A stretch of DNA of 24,084 bases from an uncultured Roseovarius sp. (GTDB lineage Bacteria > Pseudomonadota > Alphaproteobacteria > Rhodobacterales > Rhodobacteraceae). Shown here piece after piece: positions 1-8,317 of this stretch. How positions within the stretch are numbered: the stretch's first letter is position 1; every line of letters starts with the position of its first letter. The notes beneath the pieces were generated by a model. That model was not told the origin of the DNA. It worked only from the letters and a program-made list of their open reading frames with translations, and made no database searches. A program made the translations under genes and the position numbers. The stretch covers positions 1 through 24,084 of the forward strand of contig CAKSUL010000029.1 in the NCBI GenBank assembly GCA_934501475.1, given 5' to 3'.

Positions 1-194
1 ACCGCGCCGGCGGCGTCATTGGGCAACGCATCGACCCCGACAAACCCTGTCCCCTCGCAGTCCAGCCACTTTGCGCGCTCGGCCGGATCGGCAATGGCGG
101 GGCGCGCCGCGATCCGGGCGGCGGCGGCCCAATCCGCCACCGTGCGTTCGTGCGCAAAGCGGCAAAATCCGTCGCGCAGGAAATCGGCCCTCAT
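1..194 (-). CDS. Unrecognised protein, N-terminal fragment (runs off the left edge)
   Basis: The reverse strand is open from an ATG at 194-192 to the window edge, giving 64 codons without a stop. The start lies 4 bases after the TGA of the upstream exporter gene, and a run of G residues at about 203-209 gives a good ribosome binding site, so the two genes are probably co-transcribed and translationally coupled. The fragment begins MRADFLRDGFCRF and later reads FVGVDALPNDAAGA. The opening resembles the 'F..DGF' start of 2-oxoglutarate/Fe(II) (phytanoyl-CoA type) oxygenases, but no metal ligands fall inside the fragment, so I assign no function. Gene reality is supported by codon usage and the coupled start; identity is unknown. 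Confidence 0.6.
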   Translation of the reverse strand, partial: MRADFLRDGFCRFAHERTVADWAAAARIAARPAIADPAERAKWLDCEGTGFVGVDALPNDAAGA

Positions 195-198
195 CGCG

Positions 199-1023
199 TC
201 ATCCCCCCCACGCCTTGCGCAGCATGTTCAGCGCCACCAGCGTCAGGAACACCGCGAACACCCGCTTGAGCGGCCTGGGGTCCATCGCATGGGCCAGTTT
301 CGCCCCGATCGGCGCGGTGATCAGCGTCATCGCCACCACCAGCGCAAAGGCCACCAGATTGACCGCGCCGATGGTCAGCGGCGGGCGGTTTTCGGCGGCG
401 ACATCCAGCATGAGAAAGCCGATCACCGACGGCAGCGCGATGGTCACGCCAAACCCTGCCGCCGTGGCCACCGCGCGGTGGATCGCCACGCCGTAAAGGC
501 TCATCAGCGGGACACCGAAACTGCCGCCGCCGATGCCCATCAGCACCGACAGAAAGCCGACAGCCGGCGACAGCGCGGCGCGTACCGCCCCCTTGGGCAT
601 CTCTGCGCCCAGCCGCCAATGCATCCGCCCCAACCCCATATAAAGCCCCACGATCAGCGCCAGGATGCCGAACACCCCCGGCAACGTGGATGAGCGCAGG
701 CTGGCGGCCACAGCCACGCCCAGAATCGCCCCGATCACGATCCCCGGTGCCCATGTGCGCAGAATCGCCCAGTCCACCGCGCCCTTCCTGTTGTGGCTGA
801 GCACCGAGCGCACGGATGTCACGATGATCGTCGCCAGCGAGGTTGCCAGGCAGATCTGCATCAATTGCGGCCCGTCATAGCCAAGCGTCTGGAACGCATA
901 GAAGAACGCCGGCACCAGAATGATACCGCCGCCCACCCCCAACAGGCCCGCCATCACCCCCGCAAAGGCGCCGATGACCAGCAACAGGGCGGCCATGCTC
1001 AGCAACAGGGTCGGATCGGGCAT
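199..1023 (-). CDS. TauE/SafE family sulfite/organosulfonate-type exporter
   Basis: A 274-residue integral membrane protein with about eight hydrophobic segments. The N-terminal repeat carries the family's glycine-rich signature (GVMAGLLGVGGGIILVP, about residues 20-36) and the second half carries a matching one (MGIGGGSFGVPLMSL), as expected for the internally duplicated TauE/SafE (DUF81) fold. The family moves sulfite, sulfoacetate or other small organic anions across the inner membrane; the substrate cannot be read from sequence. I chose the ATG at 1023-1021 because AAGGA lies 8 bases upstream and the transmembrane segment begins soon after. The in-frame extension to 1158 adds 45 residues that look like translated intergenic DNA. 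It is divergent from ftsH and directly upstream of the fragment gene at the left edge. Confidence 0.88.
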   Translation of the reverse strand: MPDPTLLLSMAALLLVIGAFAGVMAGLLGVGGGIILVPAFFYAFQTLGYDGPQLMQICLATSLATIIVTSVRSVLSHNRKGAVDWAILRTWAPGIVIGAILGVAVAASLRSSTLPGVFGILALIVGLYMGLGRMHWRLGAEMPKGAVRAALSPAVGFLSVLMGIGGGSFGVPLMSLYGVAIHRAVATAAGFGVTIALPSVIGFLMLDVAAENRPPLTIGAVNLVAFALVVAMTLITAPIGAKLAHAMDPRPLKRVFAVFLTLVALNMLRKAWGG

Positions 1024-1160
1024 CGCTTGTGTCCTTGGCAAGGGGGCGCGCAGGTCGGGCGCGGCAGTGATGCGCACAGTGCAGGAAGCGGCGCGCGATT
1101 CAACCTCTGGCGGCGCAACGGGGCGCAATTTGTTGCAATGAGGCGCCGAACGGGTCACGG

Positions 1161-1174
1161 TTGATCGGGGTTAA
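1161..1174. promoter_or_regulatory. Weak FNR/CRP-family-like dyad upstream of ftsH
   Basis: TTGAT-N4-GTTAA matches the FNR-type pattern TTGAT-N4-ATCAA well in the left half and imperfectly in the right half (3 of 5). It lies about 180 bases before the ftsH start and about 140 before the exporter start. On its own it is marginal. It is listed because a perfect box occurs upstream of the next operon. Confidence 0.25.
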
Positions 1175-1230
1175 TGCCGCGCCGGCGCGGGTGGCTATGG
1201 TGCGCCGGGCGCGCGCATGTCAGACCGACA

Positions 1231-1270
1231 GACCGGGCCGACCGGGCAGACCGGGCCGGCAGACCGGGCG
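1231..1270. repeat. Short tandem repeat of 'gaccgggc' units
   Basis: Three directly abutting 9-base units (gaccgggcc, gaccgggca, gaccgggcc) at 1231-1257 are followed by a fourth, gaccgggcg, at 1262-1270. The array sits in the ftsH upstream region. It may be simple slippage-derived sequence or part of the leader. Confidence 0.6.
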
Positions 1271-1352
1271 CGCCGGGATGGACAGCCCGCCGATCCCCGT
1301 GACAGGGGTTTGGTACGTTGAACACTATCATCATCAGCCTTGGGGGCGCGTC

Positions 1353-3200
1353 GTGAATCGAAAAACTCAGATCAATGCCTGGTATATCTTCGTCGCCGTC
1401 ATGGGCGTGTTCCTGCTGCGCGACCTCTGGGTGCAGAGCCAGACCATCGAGGCCATCCCCTACAGCCAGTTCGAATCCTATCTCGACAGCGGCGTCATCG
1501 ACGAGGCGACGATCGGCAGCAACACGATCCGCGGCACCTTTACCGAGCCACAGGACGGCAAGACCGGCTTCGTCACCACGCCGGTGTCGCCCGAACTGGC
1601 GCAGCAGCTGAGGGATGCGGGCATCACCTATACCGGCGCGGTCGAGAACACCTGGCTCAGCACGCTGCTGTCCTGGGTGTTGCCGATGTTGCTGTTCGTC
1701 GGCATCTGGGTGTTTGTGATCCGGCGCATGGCCGATCGTCAGGGCATGGGCGGGTTCATGTCCGTCGGCAAGAGCAAGGCCAAGGTCTATGTCGAAAGCG
1801 ACACCAAGGTGACCTTCGATGACGTGGCCGGCGTCGATGAGGCCAAGGCCGAATTGCAGGAGGTCATAGATTTCCTGAAAAACCCCAAGGAATACGGCAG
1901 CCTGGGCGCGCGGATGCCCAAGGGCATCCTGCTGGTCGGCCCGCCCGGCACCGGCAAGACGCTGCTGGCGCGCGCGGTCGCCGGTCAGGCCGGGGTGCCG
2001 TTCTATTCGATCTCCGGCTCGGAATTTGTCGAGATGTTCGTCGGCGTCGGCGCGGCGCGTGTGCGGGATCTGTTCGAACAGGCCCGCAAATCCGCCCCCG
2101 CGATCATCTTCATCGATGAGTTGGACGCCCTCGGGCGCGCCCGCAACGCCGGCACCATTCAGGGCGGCAATGACGAGCGCGAACAGACCCTCAATCAGCT
2201 GCTGTCGGAACTCGACGGGTTTGATCCCAGCGAGGGCGTGGTGTTGCTGGCCGCGACCAACCGCCCCGAGATCCTGGACCCGGCGCTGCTGCGCGCGGGC
2301 CGCTTTGACCGTCAGGTGCTGGTGGACCGGCCCGACCGCCCCGGCCGGGTGCAGATCCTGAACGTCCATATCCGCAAGATCACCCTGGCCGAGGATGTCG
2401 ATCTCAAACAGGTCGCGGCCATCACCACCGGGTTTACCGGGGCCGACCTTGCCAATCTGGTCAATGAGGCGGCGCTGCTTGCGACGCGGCGGCGCGCCAA
2501 GGCGGTGGGCATGGCGGATTTCACCAACGCAATCGAGCGCATCGTCGCCGGGCTGGAGAAACGCAACCGCCTGATCAACCCGCGCGAGCGCGAGATCGTG
2601 GCCTTTCACGAGATGGGCCACGCCCTTGTCAGCATGGCCCTGCCCGGCGTCGATACCGTCCACAAGGTGTCGATCATCCCGCGCGGTGTCGGCGCGCTTG
2701 GCTATACGATCCAGCGCCCGACCGAGGACCGGTTCCTGATGACCGAGGCCGAACTGCGCGACAAGATCGCCGTGCTGATGGGCGGGCGCGCCGCCGAAAC
2801 CCTCGTGTTCGATCACCTCTCGACCGGGGCGGCGGATGACCTGGCGCGCGCGACCGACATCGCGCGCTCGATGGTGGCGCGTTACGGGATGGACGGCACT
2901 CTGGGCAATGTCAGCTATGACAGCGACAGGCCCGGCTTTCTGGGCGACAAGACGCCCCGCTACATCGAGCGCAGCTATAGCGAGGCCACCGCCGAGGCGA
3001 TGGATGACGCGGTGCGCGACATCCTGAACGAGGTGACGGCGGACGCGCTTGCGATCCTGACCGACAACCGCGATGTTCTCGAACGCGCGGCGCGTGAGCT
3101 GCTTGAGGCCGAAACCCTGGATGAGGCCGCGCTGCGCGCCTTGACCACCGGGCTGCGCGCCCGCCCGGACCGCGAGGCGCGCGCCGCCGCCCCGGCGTGA
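1353..3200 (+). CDS. ftsH: FtsH family ATP-dependent zinc metalloprotease (paralog)
   Basis: A membrane-anchored AAA+ protease that extracts and degrades membrane and short-lived cytosolic proteins. From a GTG start the product has 615 residues: TM1 at about 7-24, a small periplasmic domain, TM2 at about 104-123, Walker A GPPGTGKT (196-203), Walker B IIFIDE (251-256), the second region of homology with its arginine fingers (RAGRFDR), zinc site HEMGH (419-423), and the third zinc ligand Asp in LSTGAADDL (about 496). All catalytic residues are present. I prefer GTG at 1353 because a G-run lies 6 bases upstream and the first TM segment starts immediately after. The in-frame ATG at 1161 would add 64 Arg/Pro-rich residues with no family match. 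The N-terminus ([12 protein letters not shown]) and the neighbours differ from the housekeeping ftsH I would expect in this order, so I infer a second, specialised copy. The next operon starts 122 bases downstream. Confidence 0.93.
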   Translation: MNRKTQINAWYIFVAVMGVFLLRDLWVQSQTIEAIPYSQFESYLDSGVIDEATIGSNTIRGTFTEPQDGKTGFVTTPVSPELAQQLRDAGITYTGAVENTWLSTLLSWVLPMLLFVGIWVFVIRRMADRQGMGGFMSVGKSKAKVYVESDTKVTFDDVAGVDEAKAELQEVIDFLKNPKEYGSLGARMPKGILLVGPPGTGKTLLARAVAGQAGVPFYSISGSEFVEMFVGVGAARVRDLFEQARKSAPAIIFIDELDALGRARNAGTIQGGNDEREQTLNQLLSELDGFDPSEGVVLLAATNRPEILDPALLRAGRFDRQVLVDRPDRPGRVQILNVHIRKITLAEDVDLKQVAAITTGFTGADLANLVNEAALLATRRRAKAVGMADFTNAIERIVAGLEKRNRLINPREREIVAFHEMGHALVSMALPGVDTVHKVSIIPRGVGALGYTIQRPTEDRFLMTEAELRDKIAVLMGGRAAETLVFDHLSTGAADDLARATDIARSMVARYGMDGTLGNVSYDSDRPGFLGDKTPRYIERSYSEATAEAMDDAVRDILNEVTADALAILTDNRDVLERAARELLEAETLDEAALRALTTGLRARPDREARAAAPA

Positions 3201-3238
3201 TCGCGCGCTCCAAGCCGGCACCCTGAACCCGGCGCGGA

Positions 3239-3252
3239 TTGACAGGGATCAA
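3239..3252. promoter_or_regulatory. FNR/CRP-superfamily (FnrL/Dnr-type) box upstream of the efflux operon
   Basis: TTGACAGGGATCAA reads TTGAC-N4-ATCAA, a full match to the FNR-type consensus TTGAY-N4-RTCAA. It is centred about 77 bases before the hlyD-like ATG (3323), in the 122-base gap after ftsH. Activation from the usual -41.5 position would place transcription initiation near 3287, leaving a short leader. This suggests control by an oxygen- or NO-sensing regulator; binding is not shown. Confidence 0.65.
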
Positions 3253-3322
3253 TGCGCCCGGGGACCGGCTGCGCGCATATGGCGGCGGGGATCTGGCCGA
3301 ACTGACTTATGGAACATGCCGC

Positions 3323-4330
3323 ATGAAATATCTTCGCCCATTTGTTGCCGGGATCGCGGTTCTGGCCGCCATCGCCGCGATCGGCTGGTATGTCTGGGAT
3401 CAGAGCCGCACCGGCCTGCCAGACGGCTTTGCCACCGGGAATGGTCGCCTTGAGGCCGACCAGATCGACATCGCCACCAGGATGCCCGGCCGGGTTGCCG
3501 AAATCCGCGTCAGTGAGGGCGAATTGGTGCAGCAGGGCGATATTCTGGCGGTGATGGACACACGCGAGCTTGAATCCCAACGCGCCCGCGCGCGCGCCGA
3601 CGCCGCGCGCGCCGCCAGTCAGGTCGAAGAGATCCGCGCCCTGATCGAACAGCGCCGCGCCGAACGCACACTGGCCGAAGAGGAATACCAGCGCGCCCGC
3701 GAACTGGCCGAACGCGGCGTGACTTCCCAGGCGGTCGCCGATCAGCAGAAAACCCGGCTGGCCACCGCCGAGGCGACGCTGAACGCGGCCCTTGCCCAGA
3801 TCAACACCGCCGAACGCGGCGTCGATGCCGCCGAGGCGCTGGTTGCGCAATATGACACCCAGATCAATGATGCCACGCTGAGCGCCCCGGTTCTGGGGCG
3901 CGTCCTGTACCGGCTGGCGCAGCCCGGCGAGGTTCTGGGCGGCGGCGGCAAGGTGATCACGCTGCTGGACCTCAGCCAGGTCTATATGGAGATGTTCCTG
4001 CCCGCCGATCAGGCCATGCGCACCGGGCTGGGCGCCGAGGCGCGCATCAGGCTGGACAGCATCCCCTTCGCGATCCCCGCCTATGTCAGCTTTGTCTCGC
4101 CCGAGGCGCAATTCACCCCCAAACAGGTCGAAACCGCCGATGAGCGCGAAAAGCTGATGTTCCGCGTCAAGGTGCGCCTGCCTAAAGAACTGGTCGAGGC
4201 CTATATCGAACAGGTCAAGACCGGCTTGCGCGGTGTGGCCTATATCCGCCTTGCCGGGGCCGAGGATCTGCCATGGCCGGTCGAATATGTCGGCCAGCCG
4301 ATCCCCGCCGACGCGCTGCCGGGCAACTGA
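3323..4330 (+). CDS. HlyD family periplasmic adaptor (membrane fusion protein, YhiI-like)
   Basis: A 335-residue membrane fusion protein with an N-terminal membrane anchor or uncleaved signal (about residues 8-27, ending WYVWDQ). A biotinyl/lipoyl-like half follows (GRVAEIRVSEGELVQQGDIL, about 53-75). A long Ala/Arg/Glu-rich coiled-coil hairpin spans about 85-185, then the second lipoyl half and a beta-barrel domain. Such adaptors link an inner-membrane ABC exporter to the periplasm or outer membrane. The ATG at 3323 is preceded by GGAA at a spacing of 8 and starts directly with the hydrophobic anchor; an in-frame upstream ATG-like extension lies over the FNR box and is unlikely. The next gene begins 3 bases after the stop, so this is the first gene of a three-gene operon with the same order as E. 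coli yhiI-rbbA-yhhJ. Confidence 0.92.
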   Translation: MKYLRPFVAGIAVLAAIAAIGWYVWDQSRTGLPDGFATGNGRLEADQIDIATRMPGRVAEIRVSEGELVQQGDILAVMDTRELESQRARARADAARAASQVEEIRALIEQRRAERTLAEEEYQRARELAERGVTSQAVADQQKTRLATAEATLNAALAQINTAERGVDAAEALVAQYDTQINDATLSAPVLGRVLYRLAQPGEVLGGGGKVITLLDLSQVYMEMFLPADQAMRTGLGAEARIRLDSIPFAIPAYVSFVSPEAQFTPKQVETADEREKLMFRVKVRLPKELVEAYIEQVKTGLRGVAYIRLAGAEDLPWPVEYVGQPIPADALPGN

Positions 4331-4333
4331 GCC

Positions 4334-7060
4334 ATGCCCGACAGCGCCGTCGCCCGCATCCGCAACGTCACCCACCGTTACGGCACTGTCACGGCGCTGG
4401 AGGATGTCACGCTGGAGTTGCCCGCGGGGCAGATGCTGGGCCTGATCGGGCCGGACGGCGTGGGCAAATCCACCCTGCTGGGCCTGCTGTCGGGGGTGCG
4501 CAGGATGCAGGCGGGCACGATCAGCGTGCTGGAGGGCGACATGGGCAAGCGCGCCCATCGCGAGGCGGTTTTCGCGCGCATCGCCTATATGCCGCAGGGG
4601 CTGGGCAAGAACCTCTATCAGGAGCTCAGCGTCTTCGAGAATCTGGATTTCTTTGGCCGCCTGTTCGGCCATGACACCGCCGAGCGGCGCCGCCGAATCG
4701 ACCGCCTGTCACAGGCCACCGGGCTGCACCCGTTCCTGGATCGCCCCGCTGGCAAGCTGTCGGGCGGCATGAAGCAAAAGCTGGGCCTGTGCTGCGCGCT
4801 GATCCATGACCCGGATTTCCTGATCCTGGACGAGCCGACCACCGGGGTCGACCCGTTGTCGCGCGCGCAGTTCTGGGACCTGATCGACAATATCCGCGCT
4901 GATCGCCCGGGCATGAGCGTCCTCGTCTCGACCGCCTATATGGAAGAGGCCGAGCGCTTTAACTGGCTGGTGGCGATGGATGCCGGGCGCGTCCTGGCCA
5001 CCGGACACCCCGAGGATATCCGCCGCCAGACCGGCAAGGACACGCTGGAAGGGGCGTTCGTGTCGCTGTTGCCCGCGGCCAAGCAACGCAAGAGCGCGCC
5101 TGTCGAAATGACCCCGCTTGACGATAGCGGCGCGGGTAAGCCGGTGATTGTCGCCCGGGGCCTGACCAAGCGGTTTGGCGATTTCACCGCCGTGCAGGAT
5201 GTCAGCTTCGAGATACGGCGCGGTGAGATCTTCGGCTTTCTCGGCTCGAACGGCTGCGGCAAGACGACGACGATGAAAATGCTGACCGGCCTCCTGCCCG
5301 CCAGCGAGGGCGAGGCGTGGCTGTTCGGCGAAAAGGCGGATGCGAACAACATCGAAACGCGGCGGCGTGTCGGGTTCATGTCGCAGTTCTTTTCGCTTTA
5401 TGGCGAACTTACCGTGCGTCAGAACCTGGCCCTGCACGCGCGCCTGTTTCACATGCCGGTGCAGGACATCGCGCCGCGCATCGACGAATTGCTGGATGAT
5501 TTCGATCTGGGCGCCTACGGCGATGCCTTTGCCGGGGATCTGCCCCTGGGCCTGCGCCAGCGCCTGTCGCTGGCCTGCGCGATCATCCACCGCCCCGACA
5601 TGCTGATCCTGGATGAACCCACATCGGGCGTCGATCCGGTGGCGCGCGATGAGTTCTGGGATATCCTGGCGCGGCTGTCGCGTGACGACAAGGTGACGAT
5701 CTTCATCTCGACCCATTTCATGAATGAGGGCATGCGCTGTGACCGCATCAGCCTGATGCATGCGGGCAAGGTTCTGGTCTACGACACGCCCGACAACCTG
5801 GCGCATGAGCGGGGATCGGCGTCGCTGAACGAGACGTTCATCCGCTATATCACCGAGGCGATGGACATCCCCGACAGCGCCCCAGAAAAACTGACCGGCA
5901 TCGCCGCACCGGCCCCGACGCGGCGCAAACGCAATGCCGGGCTGACCCGGCTGCTGGCGGTCAGCCGACGCGAGACGCTGGAGGTGATGCGCGATCCGAT
6001 CCGGCTGGCCTTTGCCTTTCTGGGCAGCATGGTCCTGATGCTGCTGTTCGCCTATGGCATTTCGACCGATGTCACCGGACTGAAATTCGCCGCTTTCGAT
6101 CAGGACCGCACCCCCGAAAGCCGCGCCTATCTGGCCAATTTTTCCGGCTCGACCTATTTCGATGAACTGCCCGAAGTCACCGACGCCGATGAGTTGCAGC
6201 GCCGCATGGTCACGGGCGACATCATGCTGGCGATCGAGATCCCGGCCGGGTTCGGGCGCGCCGTCACCACCGGCGCGCAGACCAGCGTGGCGGCATGGAT
6301 CGATGGCGCGCTGCCCAGCCGCGCCTCGACCATCGAGGGCTATGTGCAGGGCGCGCATGGCGCCTTTCTGGCGACCCGCGCCACGGCGGCGGGCATGGCC
6401 GGCATGGCCCGCCCCATCGTCAATATCGAGCCGCGCTATCGCTATAACCCCAGCTTTGAATCGCTGCCCGCCATGGCGCCATCGGTGCCCGCGATCCTGC
6501 TGATGCTGTTCCCCGCAATCCTGATGGCGGTCAGCGTCAGCCGCGAGCGCGAGATCGGCACCATCACCAATTTCTACGTCACCCCCACCAGCCGGGTCGA
6601 ATTCCTGCTGGGCAAGCAACTGCCCTATATCGGCATCGGTTTCGTGAACTGGCTGATCCTGACCGGCATGGCGGTGGTCCTGTTTGGCGTGCCCCTCAAG
6701 GGATCGCTCGGCGCGCTGTCGCTGGGGGCGCTGGCATATGTGGCGGCCTCGACCGGGTTCGGCCTGATCGTCGCGGTCTTCGTGCGCAGCCAGGTGGCGG
6801 CGGTGTTCGCGACGATGGTGCTGGCGATGATGCCGACGGTGCAGTTTTCGGGCCTCACGCAGCCGGTCTCGACACTTGAGGGGGCGGGGCGGATCATGGG
6901 GCAGCTCTGGCCGACCAATTACTTCATGCAGATGAGCATCGGCGCCTTCAACAAGGGGCTGCATTTTGTCCAGCTTGCCCCCAATATCGTGCTGCTCTGC
7001 CTGTTTGCCCCGGCATTCCTGGCCGTCGCCGCGTTTTTCCTGAAAAAGCAGGAGAACTGA
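4334..7060 (+). CDS. rbbA: RbbA-type double ABC ATPase fused to ABC-2 membrane domain
   Basis: A 908-residue protein with two ABC ATPase domains followed by an ABC-2 permease domain. The first has Walker A GPDGVGKST (39-47), signature LSGGMKQ (142-148) and Walker B FLILDEP (162-168). The second has Walker A GSNGCGKTT (304-312), a degenerate signature LPLGLRQ (403-409) and Walker B MLILDEP (423-429). The H-loop is Tyr in the first domain (STAYM) and His in the second (STHFM), so the two ATP sites are asymmetric. The first C-terminal TM lies near 555-575 and about five more span 700-905. This architecture matches E. coli RbbA/YhiH, described as a ribosome-associated ATPase, but an export role with the adjacent adaptor and permease is equally possible. 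The ATG is 3 bases after the adaptor stop, and the partner permease starts 3 bases after this stop. Confidence 0.92.
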   Translation: MPDSAVARIRNVTHRYGTVTALEDVTLELPAGQMLGLIGPDGVGKSTLLGLLSGVRRMQAGTISVLEGDMGKRAHREAVFARIAYMPQGLGKNLYQELSVFENLDFFGRLFGHDTAERRRRIDRLSQATGLHPFLDRPAGKLSGGMKQKLGLCCALIHDPDFLILDEPTTGVDPLSRAQFWDLIDNIRADRPGMSVLVSTAYMEEAERFNWLVAMDAGRVLATGHPEDIRRQTGKDTLEGAFVSLLPAAKQRKSAPVEMTPLDDSGAGKPVIVARGLTKRFGDFTAVQDVSFEIRRGEIFGFLGSNGCGKTTTMKMLTGLLPASEGEAWLFGEKADANNIETRRRVGFMSQFFSLYGELTVRQNLALHARLFHMPVQDIAPRIDELLDDFDLGAYGDAFAGDLPLGLRQRLSLACAIIHRPDMLILDEPTSGVDPVARDEFWDILARLSRDDKVTIFISTHFMNEGMRCDRISLMHAGKVLVYDTPDNLAHERGSASLNETFIRYITEAMDIPDSAPEKLTGIAAPAPTRRKRNAGLTRLLAVSRRETLEVMRDPIRLAFAFLGSMVLMLLFAYGISTDVTGLKFAAFDQDRTPESRAYLANFSGSTYFDELPEVTDADELQRRMVTGDIMLAIEIPAGFGRAVTTGAQTSVAAWIDGALPSRASTIEGYVQGAHGAFLATRATAAGMAGMARPIVNIEPRYRYNPSFESLPAMAPSVPAILLMLFPAILMAVSVSREREIGTITNFYVTPTSRVEFLLGKQLPYIGIGFVNWLILTGMAVVLFGVPLKGSLGALSLGALAYVAASTGFGLIVAVFVRSQVAAVFATMVLAMMPTVQFSGLTQPVSTLEGAGRIMGQLWPTNYFMQMSIGAFNKGLHFVQLAPNIVLLCLFAPAFLAVAAFFLKKQEN

Positions 7061-7063
7061 GCC

Positions 7064-8185
7064 ATGCGCCGCGCCAGCAACATCTTCTGGTTGGTCATCA
7101 AGGAGTTCCGCACGCTATGGCGCGAAGCGGTCCTGTTGTTGCTGGTGATCTATTCCTTCGGGCCGGGCATGTATATCGAAAGTTCGGGCGCGGGCGACAT
7201 GCTGCACAAGGCATCCGTGACCTTCGTGGACGAAGACCGCTCGGCGCTCAGCCGCGCGCTTCAGAACGCGCTTCTGATGCCGCGCTATCTGCCCCCGCTC
7301 GAGGCCGATGCCAGCCAGATCGACAAGATGATGGACTGGGGCGAGACGATCTTCGTGGTGGTGATCCCCGCCGGGTTCGAGGCTGATGTGCGCGCCGGGC
7401 GCACGCCGTCGTTGCAACTCAACATCGACGCCACCAAGACCGTGGCCGCCGCCGTCGGCACCGGATACCTGACCGCCACCTTCAACGAGGAAATCAACCG
7501 GTTCGCGGCACGGCAGAACATCGTTCAGACGCCGCCTGTCGATCTGGTGCTGCGCCGCTCGTTCAATCCGGCCGGCAACGAGGTGTGGCTGCGCGCGATT
7601 TCCGGGCTGCTGAACCAGTTGTCGATGCTGACCATCGTGCTGACCGGCGCGGCGCTGATCCGCGAGCGCGAACATGGCACGATGGAACATCTGCTGTTGA
7701 TGCCCCTCACCGCGGTAGAGATCGCGCTGGCCAAGATCATCGCCAACAGCCTGCTGATCTTTGTCGCCTTCGTCTTTTCGCTGTTCATCGTGGTGCAGGG
7801 CGCGCTGAAGGTGCCGTTTGCCGGCTCCGAAGGGCTGCTGCTGGCGGGCACGGCGATCTATCTGTTTGCCGCCGCCTCGATCGGGGTTCTGCTGGGGATC
7901 CTGGCACGCACCATGGCGCAATTCGCGCTGTTGCTGATGCTGGTGATCATGCCGATCATGATCCTGTCGGGCGGCATGACCCCGGTCGAGAGCCAGCCGC
8001 TCTGGCTGCAACCGATCACATGGCTGCTGCCGTCACGTCACTTCATGGAATTCGCCACGGCGATCACCTATCGCGGTGCCGATCTGTCGATCGTGTGGCC
8101 CGAATTCCTGTGGATCTTCCTGTTGGGCGCGGCGGTGCTGGTGCTCAGCCTGATCCTGTTCCGCCATTCGGTCGCGCGGGACTGA
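7064..8185 (+). CDS. yhhJ: ABC-2 type permease (YhhJ-like)
   Basis: A 373-residue inner-membrane permease with the usual ABC-2 layout. One N-terminal TM (about 22-40) is followed by a periplasmic domain to about 180 and then about five TM segments. The conserved cytoplasmic IREREHGTMEHLLLMP motif (about 200-215) is the coupling-helix region typical of ABC-2 permeases. It presumably pairs with the membrane domain of the upstream double-ABC protein to form the transporter that the HlyD-type adaptor serves. It begins 3 bases after the upstream stop and is the last gene of the operon. The following 132 bases hold no gene or obvious terminator, so read-through into the BASS-like gene is possible. 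Confidence 0.92.
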   Translation: MRRASNIFWLVIKEFRTLWREAVLLLLVIYSFGPGMYIESSGAGDMLHKASVTFVDEDRSALSRALQNALLMPRYLPPLEADASQIDKMMDWGETIFVVVIPAGFEADVRAGRTPSLQLNIDATKTVAAAVGTGYLTATFNEEINRFAARQNIVQTPPVDLVLRRSFNPAGNEVWLRAISGLLNQLSMLTIVLTGAALIREREHGTMEHLLLMPLTAVEIALAKIIANSLLIFVAFVFSLFIVVQGALKVPFAGSEGLLLAGTAIYLFAAASIGVLLGILARTMAQFALLLMLVIMPIMILSGGMTPVESQPLWLQPITWLLPSRHFMEFATAITYRGADLSIVWPEFLWIFLLGAAVLVLSLILFRHSVARD

Positions 8186-8317
8186 GGGAAGGGAACGGGA
8201 TGCGACCACAGAGCCATACCACTCACACGCGCAAGCCGCCGCGGGCAAGCCGATCATCCACCACATCGCAGGGCCGGGGGGCGCGGCACCCTTTTCTGCA
8301 AGCACAGGGATAAACCA

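Larger units (their letters stand above)
1024..1352. other. Divergent intergenic region between the TauE-type exporter and ftsH
   Basis: A 329-base region with no convincing gene. It must hold the promoters for both flanking genes. It contains the exporter ribosome binding site (1032-1036), a weak FNR-like dyad (1161-1174), a short tandem 'gaccgggc' repeat (1231-1270), and a G-run ribosome binding site for ftsH (1342-1346). Both flanking ORFs can be extended into it in frame, but the extra residues are compositionally unlike either family. Confidence 0.6.

Noticed and set aside
1024..1158. N-terminal extension of the TauE/SafE-type exporter
   Set aside because: The extra 45 residues are hydrophilic and unlike the family, and ATG 1023 has a good AAGGA at a spacing of 8.
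1161..1352. N-terminal extension of FtsH from ATG 1161
   Set aside because: The 64 added residues are Arg/Pro/Gly-rich translated repeat sequence, while GTG 1353 has a ribosome binding site and begins at the first membrane helix.
1155..3221. Leftward open frame of 688 codons opposite ftsH
   Set aside because: It is fully antisense to an intact FtsH, rich in His/Asp/Arg/Gln as expected from the complement of GC-biased codons, and has no recognisable domain.
2975..4672. Leftward open frame of 565 codons opposite ftsH end, hlyD-like gene and the rbbA start
   Set aside because: It spans the complements of three real genes and an intergenic gap, with shadow-type composition.
4709..6964. Leftward open frame of 751 codons opposite rbbA
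   Set aside because: It is antisense to a clear double-ABC protein; the composition is that of a reverse-complement shadow.
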